A program made the position numbers and the translations under genes. The notes beneath the pieces are model-generated. The model made no database searches and was not told the DNA's origin. It saw only the letters and a program-made list of their open reading frames with translations. This document shows positions 26,463 through 34,028 of a stretch of 64,000 bases of DNA, piece after piece; within the stretch, counting starts at the first letter, position 1, and each line of letters begins with the position of its first letter. The DNA lies in NCBI RefSeq assembly GCF_019972295.1, contig NZ_BLJA01000001.1, forward strand, positions 2,484,158 through 2,548,157, in the 5' to 3' direction. Origin of the DNA: Geobacter sp. AOG2. Lineage in GTDB: Bacteria > Desulfobacterota > Desulfuromonadia > Geobacterales > Pseudopelobacteraceae.

Positions 26463-27044
26463 TTATAAGGGAGAGATGGAATTTCGCACCTTCAGATAAT
26501 CGACCGCTTCAACGGCACCGGTCGCAACATTGATGAGCTGGCGTTCGGTTACATCTATCGCATGGGATCTATCATCATAGTTTCGTGAAAAATTAACCAT
26601 CAGGATATGCGTCGCGGTAGTTTCAGTGGCAAATTTTTCCCGTAATTCCTGCGGCAGGAAAGCCAGATTATTCGGCTCGTACTCGTCGAGCACCATATTG
26701 ACCTCTTGCCTGTCTACCAGACTGAAAGTATGGTGCTGAAAATACTTTGAAATAGTGATCAGGTGTTTTTCATACTCGGAGATCAATTCGGTTGAGGTTG
26801 AGTCGACAAACTCCTGATACCCGCCGTACCCCTCAAAATTACTATCAATTTTCACCTTGCCGGTTATTACGGCAATACAGACACTCTGATCATACGACAT
26901 ATAGTAAAGCTTGTTATCAATAGGAAATTCATTTTCCAAGGTTTTATTGTGCGTCAGGGTTGTCAGGCCGTATGACCTGTTAAGGTCGCTGCATGACGGC
27001 AGCATTACAAGAGATAACAGGATGCATAAATGTAATAACTTCAT
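26463..27044 (-). CDS. Predicted lipoprotein
   Basis: 193 residues. MKLLHLCILLSLVMLPSCSD has a lipobox with Cys18. The mature part includes FQHHTFSLVDRQEVNMVLDE and ATHILMVNFSRNYDDRSH. This is reminiscent of the CsgG/DUF-type lipoproteins in which a helix with (V/L)DR is followed by ATHILM, so an outer-membrane or periplasmic accessory role is possible. No precise family is claimed. Upstream lies a terminator of the 27.3-kb gene, so it has its own promoter. Confidence 0.65.
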   Translation of the reverse strand: MKLLHLCILLSLVMLPSCSDLNRSYGLTTLTHNKTLENEFPIDNKLYYMSYDQSVCIAVITGKVKIDSNFEGYGGYQEFVDSTSTELISEYEKHLITISKYFQHHTFSLVDRQEVNMVLDEYEPNNLAFLPQELREKFATETTATHILMVNFSRNYDDRSHAIDVTERQLINVATGAVEAVDYLKVRNSISPL

Positions 27045-27195
27045 ATCAGTACCTGTTAACAGGAATCACAAGGGTGAAAGTACCCGCAAAGTATGCCGGC
27101 AGAGTATCAAATTCCGCCCTGGCTTTCAAGCCTTGTATCTGCTGACTGGCAAGAACGTCCGCGATGTCAGGCGCGCAACCTCAGCCACCCACCCA

Positions 27196-27223
27196 AAATA
27201 AAAAAGCCCCGGATTTCCGGGGC
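27196..27223 (-). terminator. Intrinsic terminator downstream of the zinc-ribbon protein gene
   Basis: GCCCCGG/CCGGGGC (27206-27223) with a 4-nt loop is followed on the minus strand by TTTTTTATTTTGGG. It lies about 70 nt past the stop at 27290. Confidence 0.85.
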
Positions 27224-27289
27224 CGTAAAAGCGAATCTCTGGCAAGGGGACTGCGTCACCTACTCAACAAAAACACTGCGATTAAATGT

Positions 27290-28483
27290 TTACAGGCTTG
27301 CCAAGCCCCGATATCTCTGTTTAGCCGTCTCCAATTCCTTGGACAGTTTTTCGGGAAGATTAGCTTTTAGCTCTTGCACCGTCTGCTTAAAAGCCTTATC
27401 GGCCTTGTCGGTGGAGTTGTTGAAACTATCCAGCGTCCCCCGTGGCGAGCTCTTGAGCGCATAAAGGTTCCCGTAAATACCGTTAAGCTCCGCAAGCTTC
27501 GCATTTGCCTGAGAATACTTGGCCGGAGCCGGCTGAAGCTTCTGCATAAGCTTGTCAACCTCAGCCTTGACCTTGTCCGCCTTGACATCATCATCCATAT
27601 TTACACGGGGAACGAAATTCGCAGTTGACTCCGCAGTTGCCTTCCACTCTCGCGAAATTTTAGCGCAGGCATTGATACTGCCCTCAGTGCCCAGCTTTAT
27701 CCCGTAAAGGGCCTTAACATAATTCGTCACGAACGCCTGCTCAGCCTTATACTGACGGTAATAAACAAAACCGCCGGCGATAACGGCGGCAATCACCACA
27801 AAACTGACCAGCGTAGCCCTCAACTTACCGGAAAAAATAGTCGTTTTTGCAGATGCGGTGACAACAGGCCTGCTCGGCGTATAAACATCTTTCGATACAC
27901 GTGGCCGCAGAGAAGTCCCAAAATCGGCGAATGCCTGCCTGAATTTTGCGCTCTGCCTGCTTTTGGCTTGGCGACGGGCTTCTTCATGATTCACAACGAC
28001 AAAATAATCCGGGAACAGGAAACCGCAAGAACGGCATACGGTGTGGTGGTCCAACTGATGCCCGCACTTGGCGCAAAACAACTCTTTCGACAACTGGCCG
28101 GCTCTTTTGGCACTGGAATCCCGGACAATTTCAATATTTGTCTTACAGGAGGTGCACTTCGTTGTGAGCCCCGTATCCGGAATTTGATAAAAACCGACCT
28201 CATTTTTCGCGGCACATTTCAGGCACGTAAAAGGCAAAACCTCCTGGCACTCCGGGACATCGGGCCGGCGCAATTCCTCGATACCCTGTTCCGGCTTTTC
28301 AAGAGGTTCTGGCTCTTCATCGAAAGAAAAAATGTCCGTATCGCCCTGACCAGTTTTTTCCACAGGCCACGACAGATCGCCGAAATCAAAATCGTCCGAA
28401 ACTCCTGTATCAGGTTTTTCGGCAGACTCCGACTTGGAGAGTTCCTCAAAAAAGAAATCGTCGTTATTGTTATCAGCCGTCAT
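27290..28483 (-). CDS. Zinc-ribbon, single-pass membrane protein of unknown function
   Basis: 397 residues. An acidic, low-complexity N-terminus (about 1-75, with repeated FD/EEP runs) leads to Cys-rich ribbons (FTCLKCAAKNEVGFYQIPDT, TKCTSCKTN; then FCAKCGHQLDHHTVCRSCGF). A single transmembrane helix (LVSFVVIAAVIAGGFVYY, about 226-244) follows. The C-terminal 150 residues are helical and Lys/Ala-rich (DKVKAEVDKLMQKLQPAPAK). The start overlaps the stop of the pilin-like gene by 4 nt, so the two are translationally coupled. It may be a cytoplasmic zinc-ribbon sensor with an extracytoplasmic helical domain. No function known. Confidence 0.7.
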   Translation of the reverse strand: MTADNNNDDFFFEELSKSESAEKPDTGVSDDFDFGDLSWPVEKTGQGDTDIFSFDEEPEPLEKPEQGIEELRRPDVPECQEVLPFTCLKCAAKNEVGFYQIPDTGLTTKCTSCKTNIEIVRDSSAKRAGQLSKELFCAKCGHQLDHHTVCRSCGFLFPDYFVVVNHEEARRQAKSRQSAKFRQAFADFGTSLRPRVSKDVYTPSRPVVTASAKTTIFSGKLRATLVSFVVIAAVIAGGFVYYRQYKAEQAFVTNYVKALYGIKLGTEGSINACAKISREWKATAESTANFVPRVNMDDDVKADKVKAEVDKLMQKLQPAPAKYSQANAKLAELNGIYGNLYALKSSPRGTLDSFNNSTDKADKAFKQTVQELKANLPEKLSKELETAKQRYRGLASL

Positions 28484-29010
28484 ATTCTACTCGGATCTCT
28501 CAAACCGACAAATGTGCCGTCGTTATGTCGTGCGATATCATCGGCACTCGTTGGATCGGCATAAGATTGTGCGCTTGCACCGTTACGCCCCATTGAATAC
28601 AGGTCATAATCCGTGTTGAGTTGCTCGTCGAATTCATCTTTAAGTGCACCTGAGGCATCAATGGTAAAATTCTGATAGACATATGCCCTACCCCACGGAT
28701 CAAGCTGATTGGCAGCGGCTCCGATATCGGACAGCTGGGCAGGCTGGCTGTTCTTTTCCAGGATATATGCGGTAACTGCCTTGTCGATGGTGCGAAGGTC
28801 CGCAACACATCGGCCATTTCTTACTGATACCAGGTAACTGTCATAAACAGGTATGGACATGGTTGCCAGCGCCGCCACAACCCCCATAACAGTTATCAAC
28901 TCAACCAGCGAGAATCCGCGGCAGCCGAGACGAAAAGCCCCACGTTCCTGAGTGATCCCGCGACTTAAAACGCCGACATATTTGGTTTTAAAACGTTCAG
29001 GAGCGGCCAT
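28480..29010 (-). CDS. Type IV pilin-like (prepilin) protein
   Basis: About 176 residues. The prepilin cleavage motif CRG followed by FSLVELITVMGVVAALATMS begins the hydrophobic helix. The globular part has NGRCVADLRTIDKAVTAYIL and NQLDPWGRAYVYQNF, like type II secretion (GspG-type) or minor pilins. The leader before the cleavage glycine is long, about 32 residues from ATG 29008-29010 (or 39 from ATG 29029-29031). Neither start has a strong SD. No secretion ATPase or prepilin peptidase is adjacent, so it is an orphan pseudopilin. Confidence 0.75.
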   Translation of the reverse strand: MAAPERFKTKYVGVLSRGITQERGAFRLGCRGFSLVELITVMGVVAALATMSIPVYDSYLVSVRNGRCVADLRTIDKAVTAYILEKNSQPAQLSDIGAAANQLDPWGRAYVYQNFTIDASGALKDEFDEQLNTDYDLYSMGRNGASAQSYADPTSADDIARHNDGTFVGLRDPSRI

Positions 29011-29094
29011 GTCGTCTTCTTCTGTAAACATTATGAATGTGCACCATGATTTACCGCAAAAGCACGCCAAATGTCCAGACAATAAAGCAAAAAT

Positions 29095-29135
29095 ATGTCA
29101 CCTAAAGCTACCGGTGACATTTTACGTCACCTTAG
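29095..29135. repeat. GTCACC repeats upstream of the pilin-like gene
   Basis: ATGTCACC (29095-29102) and GGTGACAT (29113-29120) are perfect inverted repeats. A third direct copy CGTCACCTTA follows at about 29125. The cluster lies 85-125 nt upstream of the pilin-like start and looks like an operator. The rest of 29136-29416 shows nothing recognisable. Confidence 0.4.
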
Positions 29136-29416
29136 AATACCGTTACTTTGGTAAAATTTTCAGAAAACATATACAAAAACGAACACCCTGCTCCCAAGCA
29201 GTCCAACCTGATTATCGGACAAGCACAAGACGGGCCAAAAAAGGAACTAATGTGCAAAATGAAAACAAAAAATATTCCATCCCCTAAAAACGCCAGAGCA
29301 CTCCCCCGAAAATAACGCCACATCACGAATCCTAAGATACGAAAAAACAACGAAGCGGGGGACGCCGTGTGATAAAGTGACAACTCCTTCTTCACCATAA
29401 ACTATGCGAGGCGATC

Positions 29417-30094
29417 ATGATACCGTGGGAACTCATCGACAGCGCACAGGCGTCGGGCGGAGGCGAACTGCGCCTCTACCGGCGCGGCAGGGAGTATTCG
29501 ATCCAGGTTAACGGCAGCGAGCTTATGAACAGCCGGATCCACGGCTCGGAGGAAGCCTTGGCCGACCTGGCCTGCGCCCATATCGCCGGGCTTCCCGCTC
29601 CCCGCATTCTCATCGGCGGGATGGGTATGGGGTACACCACCGCCGCGGCGCTGCGCCGGCTCGGCGCCGACGGCCGGGTGGTGGTGGCCGAATTGGTGCC
29701 AGCCGTAGTGGAATGGAACCGGGGGCCGCTCGCGGACTTGGCCGGATATCCGCTGGACGATGACCGGGTCACGGTCCGGGAGCAGGATGTGGCCCTCGTC
29801 CTGCGGTCGGAACAACAAGCCTACGACGCTATCCTGCTGGACGTGGACAACGGCCCAGAGGCCATGACCCGACGGGGCAACGCGTGGCTCTACGGCCGGA
29901 CCGGCCTGGAGGCCGCCTCTGCCGCCCTGCGGCCGGCGGGGGTGCTGGCCGTGTGGTCGGCCGGCCCTGATCGTGCGTTTACCGAGAGGTTGCGTCTTAC
30001 GGGTTTCAAGGTTGACGAGGTCCGGGTTCCGGCGCGCGGCAAGGGGCAAGGGGGACAGCAGCATACTATCTGGCTTGCCGTGCGGGAGGCATGA
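29417..30094 (+). CDS. Spermidine-synthase-like methyltransferase-fold protein
   Basis: 225 residues with the Rossmann core of the spermidine synthase family: RILIGGMGMGYTTAAALRRL, RVVVAELVPAVVEWNRGPLA, DDDRVTVREQDVALVLRSE, YDAILLDVDNGPEAMTRRGN, LRPAGVLAVWSAGPD. It lacks the N-terminal beta domain and the usual gate-keeping YHE motif, so polyamine synthesis is not assured. Such short stand-alone members are common and uncharacterised. It is a single gene with AGGCG before the ATG. Confidence 0.75.
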   Translation: MIPWELIDSAQASGGGELRLYRRGREYSIQVNGSELMNSRIHGSEEALADLACAHIAGLPAPRILIGGMGMGYTTAAALRRLGADGRVVVAELVPAVVEWNRGPLADLAGYPLDDDRVTVREQDVALVLRSEQQAYDAILLDVDNGPEAMTRRGNAWLYGRTGLEAASAALRPAGVLAVWSAGPDRAFTERLRLTGFKVDEVRVPARGKGQGGQQHTIWLAVREA

Positions 30095-30209
30095 GCGCTT
30101 GCAGAGGAGTTATCAAAAGACCTCAGGAGGTTATGCCCGCTGAGGCCAGATGATATCCTTCATTGATTAGATTACCGATAAATGCCGTTGGCTTGCCTCG
30201 GGAACGATC

Positions 30210-30677
30210 TTACGCGTGATTCTGTCTGGCTACGACCTCCTCCGCTGTCGCCGGACGAGTCTCCGCCACAACACCGTTGAAGATCAGGGCCATGCCGGCA
30301 AGCGGATGGTTGCCGTCCAGCACCGCTTTGTCGTCCGCGATGTCCGTGACCGAGAGATACACGGGCTCGCCGCTACTCCCTTCATCCTCCGAAGCTCCCT
30401 CGATCAACATCCCTATGGTAAGCGGCTGGGGGAGTTCGTCAACCGGCACAATCTGCACGAGGTCCGGGTCGTATTCTCCGAAGGCTTCGCCCGGCTGTAA
30501 CTTGACCTTCACCACATCTCCGATCGATTTACCTTCCAGCGCACTCTCAATCGGCGCAAAGATATCATTGTAGCCACCGTGCAGGTACACGAGCGGCTCC
30601 ACGCCTTCATCAACCGGATTGCCATCCACGTCGGTGACGTTGTATTTCACCGTAACAATTGTGTTCTTGGTAATCAT
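30210..30677 (-). CDS. FKBP-type (SlyD-like) peptidyl-prolyl isomerase
   Basis: 155 residues. ITKNTIVTVKYNVTDVDGNP, EPLVYLHGGYNDIFAPIESA, LEGKSIGDVVKVKLQPGEAF, GEYDPDLVQIVPVDELP and NHPLAGMALIFNGVVAETRP show the FKBP-plus-insert layout of SlyD. The start at ATG 30675-30677 is set by family. The frame runs open through the tRNA-Cys gene upstream but is not coding there. It is a second paralogue besides the nif-linked one at 17130. It is a housekeeping foldase, with no metal-binding His tail. Confidence 0.9.
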   Translation of the reverse strand: MITKNTIVTVKYNVTDVDGNPVDEGVEPLVYLHGGYNDIFAPIESALEGKSIGDVVKVKLQPGEAFGEYDPDLVQIVPVDELPQPLTIGMLIEGASEDEGSSGEPVYLSVTDIADDKAVLDGNHPLAGMALIFNGVVAETRPATAEEVVARQNHA

Positions 30678-30803
30678 GGTAACTGTAACCTTTTCATTCG
30701 TGAAATATGCCCCACAGAGATCGGCGAGGCTAGCCGGGATCATTGTACTACGAAGTGCTCGCTTTACTCGAAAAACCAGACCGAACCGAAGGTGCCGCAC
30801 GAT

Positions 30804-30834
30804 ATAAAAAAGGGCCAGCTTTTCAGCTAACCCT
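30804..30834 (-). terminator. Terminator of the tRNA-Cys transcript
   Basis: On the minus strand AGGGTTAGCT/AGCTGGCCCT (30811-30834, two mismatched or wobble positions) is followed by TTTTTTATA. It lies 12 nt past the tRNA 3' end. Confidence 0.8.
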
Positions 30835-30845
30835 CTGCGTTTGTT

Positions 30846-30919
<74 letters not shown>

Positions 30920-30972
30920 ACGAATGAATCTGGACGTTCCTTATATACAAATTATCCTCTACCTGTCAATCC

Positions 30973-31368
30973 CTATTTAAATTTGATCGCCATCCCGGTG
31001 GCGCGGAATTCGGTGGACGGTATCACGCCCGACGTGGTGTGGGCTCCAGTGATCTCTGGAAAAATGATGGCATCCGCCCCCATCTTGGCCGCCTCCCTGC
31101 GCAGGGCCGCAGTACCCCAATCGTAAACATCGGTGGAGATCAGGGCGTCAGTGGTGAACACCTCACGCGTGATCTGGATCCTGCCGAGTTTTATGTAGGA
31201 ACGCACTACCTCGTCCTGGGCCAGGATCGGGGGAAGGCCGGAGGAGTCGTCGCGGGTATTGGAGTCCACACCGGCACAACCGGACAAAAGCACCGTTATA
31301 ACAAATACCTGCAACCAGAGCCGTGTGAAGCCAGTCATGTTCGACGCCATACCTTTTGCCCCATTCAT
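30973..31368 (-). CDS. Small predicted lipoprotein
   Basis: 131 residues. A hydrophobic leader ([17 protein letters not shown]) carries a clear lipobox with Cys31. The mature part contains [20 protein letters not shown] and [20 protein letters not shown]. The [10 protein letters not shown] piece is shared by small YbjQ/DUF4156-like surface proteins. ATG 31366-31368 has AGAGGT upstream; shorter starts at 31350 or 31338 are possible. It sits between tRNA-Cys and the divergent yebC gene. Confidence 0.7.
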   Translation of the reverse strand: MNGAKGMASNMTGFTRLWLQVFVITVLLSGCAGVDSNTRDDSSGLPPILAQDEVVRSYIKLGRIQITREVFTTDALISTDVYDWGTAALRREAAKMGADAIIFPEITGAHTTSGVIPSTEFRATGMAIKFK

Positions 31369-31472
31369 ACAGTTTTTACCTCTGGACAGAGTGTGGCCGC
31401 TATGCTAGTGTTTGTCACTTTTTATGGCAACAAAAAAAAGCCACACCACACTTTTTCGAAGGAGCGGGAAGG

Positions 31473-32216
31473 ATGTCAGGTCATAATAAATGGAGCACCA
31501 TCAAGCACAAGAAAGGCGCCGCAGACGCCAAGAGGGGCAAGATATTCACCAAGCTGATCAAGGAGATATCCGTTGCCGCCAAGTTGGGAGGCGGCGACCC
31601 CAATGGTAACCCGCGCCTGCGGACCGCAGTCGATAAGGCCAAGGCCGAGAATATGCCCAAGGACAACATCGACCGGGCCATCAAAAAAGGTACCGGCGGG
31701 ATGGAAGGGGTTACCTACGAAGAGATCGTCTACGAGGGCTACGGCCCCGGCGGGGCGGCGGTGCTGGTAGAGGTGCTGACCGACAACCGCAACCGTTCCG
31801 TCTCCGACATACGCAGTATCTTCACCAAAAACAACGGCAACATGGGCGAGGCGGGCTGCGTTGCCTGGATGTTCAGCAAGAAGGGCCTCATCGTCTACGA
31901 CAAGTCGGTGGATTTCGAACAGCTGTTCGAGGCCGCCATCGAGGCGGGCGCCGACGACGTGGCCGAGCAGGATGAACAGATCGAGGTTACGACCGAGCCG
32001 GCCTCCTTCATCGAGGTACGGGAGGCGCTGGCGGCCAAGGGCTTCAAGCAGATTAACGCCGAGATCACCATGATCCCCCAAACCCAGGTGGTGCTGGAAG
32101 GGAAACATGCCGAGAGCATGCTGCGATTGATGGACAAGCTTGAAGACAATGACGATGTGCAGAACGTCTACGCCAACTTCGACATCTCGTCGGAAGAGAT
32201 GGAAAAGATGATGTAA
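31473..32216 (+). CDS. yebC: YebC/PmpR-family regulator, TACO1-like
   Basis: 247 residues starting [20 protein letters not shown] with AAGGAG upstream. The family hallmarks are [57 protein letters not shown] and [19 protein letters not shown]. Members were annotated as DNA-binding regulators. Recent work on the family points to easing ribosome stalling at proline-rich stretches. Single gene closed by a strong terminator. The frame is open further upstream but that part is non-coding. Confidence 0.96.
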   Translation: MSGHNKWSTIKHKKGAADAKRGKIFTKLIKEISVAAKLGGGDPNGNPRLRTAVDKAKAENMPKDNIDRAIKKGTGGMEGVTYEEIVYEGYGPGGAAVLVEVLTDNRNRSVSDIRSIFTKNNGNMGEAGCVAWMFSKKGLIVYDKSVDFEQLFEAAIEAGADDVAEQDEQIEVTTEPASFIEVREALAAKGFKQINAEITMIPQTQVVLEGKHAESMLRLMDKLEDNDDVQNVYANFDISSEEMEKMM

Positions 32217-32218
32217 TC

Positions 32219-32245
32219 AGGGGGGCTTCGGCCCCCTTTTATTTT
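32219..32245 (+). terminator. Terminator downstream of yebC
   Basis: GGGGGC, TTCG tetraloop, GCCCCC, then TTTTATTTTTT. The T tract runs directly into the GGAGG ribosome binding site of msrA. Confidence 0.92.
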
Positions 32246-32257
32246 TTGGAGGCCTAC

Positions 32258-32722
32258 ATGGAGAAAGCAACCTTTGCCGCCGGCTGTTTCTGGGGGGTGG
32301 AAGACGCCTTCATGGATGTGCCCGGCGTCGTGGCAACCAGGGTCGGCTATACGGGCGGCCGGACCGAACACCCTACCTATGAGGATGTGTGCAGCCATAC
32401 CACCGGCCATGCCGAGGCGGTGGAGATCACCTTCGATCCCGGGCGCATCTCCTACGAACAACTCCTGGACCTCTTTTGGGAGTGCCACGACCCCACGCAA
32501 CTCAATCGCCAAGGCCCGGATGTGGGCGACCAGTACCGCTCAGCCATTTTCTACCATTCGGAGGAGCAACGCGATGCCGCCGAGACGGCACTGGAGCGCC
32601 TCGACCTCTCGGGCAGACTACGCCGCAGGATCGTGACCGAGATCGTCCCCGCAGCAACATTCTGGGAAGCAGAGGCATACCACCAAAAGTACCACCACAA
32701 GCAGGGCGGTTGCGGATTCTGA
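32258..32722 (+). CDS. msrA: Peptide-methionine (S)-S-oxide reductase
   Basis: Repairs oxidised methionine. 154 residues with the active site AAGCFWGVE (catalytic Cys), [20 protein letters not shown] and [16 protein letters not shown]. The C-terminal [11 protein letters not shown] holds the resolving cysteine. ATG 32258 has GGAGG 6 nt upstream. A TTG within that SD would add four residues and is rejected. It lies immediately behind the yebC terminator, so low read-through or its own promoter must supply it. Confidence 0.96.
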   Translation: MEKATFAAGCFWGVEDAFMDVPGVVATRVGYTGGRTEHPTYEDVCSHTTGHAEAVEITFDPGRISYEQLLDLFWECHDPTQLNRQGPDVGDQYRSAIFYHSEEQRDAAETALERLDLSGRLRRRIVTEIVPAATFWEAEAYHQKYHHKQGGCGF

Positions 32723-32785
32723 CGTTCCCTCTCGGCCTCCCCTCCGTCCGAGATGTTACACACCACCCGGAACTATGCATCTATG

Positions 32786-32815
32786 AAAAGGGGACGACCT
32801 GTTGGCCTCCCCTTT
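32786..32815. terminator. Possible convergent terminator between msrA and the quinone oxidoreductase gene
   Basis: AAAGGGG/CCCCTTT arms (7 bp) with a 15-nt loop lie between two convergent genes. T tracts on either side are short. Confidence 0.45.
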
Positions 32816-32847
32816 CATTTCGTCACCACCCGCTGTCCAAGTCACTA

Positions 32848-33810
32848 TCAAGGGACCAGCACAATCTTACCCAGGGTGCTGGCCTCCATGACGGCATGAT
32901 GGGCCGCTGCCGCCTCGGCCAAGGGCAGCACCCTGCTCACTACAGGTCGCAGGGTGCCGTTCTCCAAACCGGCCACGAACGCGGCGTGCATGGAGGCCAA
33001 GTCCTCGGGCGTGGCGTTGTACATGGTGACGCCCAGGATCGACGCCTCGCGCCCCATGGCGTCCCGCGGATCGATTTCGATCCTGCCGCGGCTGCCAATC
33101 ACCGCCACGCGGCCGCCTACGGCCAGTAACGTCAGGTCCTTGTCCAGATTCACATTGGCCAGCATCTCCAGGATCACATCCACCCCACGGCCGCAGGTCA
33201 ACTCATTCAGCTTGTCCAGATAACCCGGTTCGTGGTGATTGAGCACATGATGGGCTCCCTGAGCCTGCACCAGAGCACGCCCCTCATCGGAACCAGCCGT
33301 ACCGATCACCCGCAACCCGGCGGCCCGGGCTAGTTGCACCGCGCCGAGGCCCACCCCGCCGCTGGCGCCATGCACTAGCACCGTCTCGCCGGCGCTGGCG
33401 CGGGCCCGCTGGAACAGGGCACGATAAGCCGCACCGTAGGGCACCCCCAAGGCGGCCCCTTGGGCGAAGCTAACCCCCTCGGGCAGGGGATGAGTCTGAA
33501 ACTCGGCGCAAAGCGCCTTCTCTCCGTAAGTACCTGAAACGGACCAAGCCACATACACCCGGTCGCCTACCCGGCGGTGCTTCACCTCCGGCCCCACCGC
33601 GGCAATCACCCCGGCGGCATCGATCCCCGGCGTATAGGGCGGCACCGGTGCGTGCCGGTACAGCCCCGAACGGATGTAGGTATCCACCGGGTTGACCCCG
33701 GCGGCCTTTACCGTAACCACTACCTGGCCCGGCCCCGGCTCAAGGTCGGCCACCTCGTGCAACACCATGACCTCGGGAGGCCCGAATTCTGCAACCTGTA
33801 TTGCTTTCAT
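32848..33810 (-). CDS. NADPH:quinone reductase / zeta-crystallin-type MDR oxidoreductase
   Basis: 320 residues of the zinc-free medium-chain dehydrogenase family: MKAIQVAEFGPPEVMVLHEV, VKAAGVNPVDTYIRSGLY, TPGIDAAGVIAAVG, the nucleotide-binding segment VLVHGASGGVGLGAVQLARA, GLRVIGTAGSDEG and DVILEMLANVNLDKDL. The catalytic zinc ligands of alcohol dehydrogenases are absent. It probably reduces quinones or enones with NADPH. Single gene. Confidence 0.92.
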   Translation of the reverse strand: MKAIQVAEFGPPEVMVLHEVADLEPGPGQVVVTVKAAGVNPVDTYIRSGLYRHAPVPPYTPGIDAAGVIAAVGPEVKHRRVGDRVYVAWSVSGTYGEKALCAEFQTHPLPEGVSFAQGAALGVPYGAAYRALFQRARASAGETVLVHGASGGVGLGAVQLARAAGLRVIGTAGSDEGRALVQAQGAHHVLNHHEPGYLDKLNELTCGRGVDVILEMLANVNLDKDLTLLAVGGRVAVIGSRGRIEIDPRDAMGREASILGVTMYNATPEDLASMHAAFVAGLENGTLRPVVSRVLPLAEAAAAHHAVMEASTLGKIVLVP

Positions 33811-34028
33811 TCCCGTCCACTCCTTTCCCTCGATGTTTCGTGTTATATTTTTATTTTACCCCACTACACGAGACCGGTCAGGATAAAAAAAGCGGGTGGC
33901 CCGAGGATATCAAAGGCAGAGCAGCGTTCCAGGCAGGCATACCACAGGAAAATATCGTAAATTGCGAGGAAAAAGCATATTATGCGGCTCGTAACGCGCC
34001 AATCACAAAAACACGATGGGACATAATT

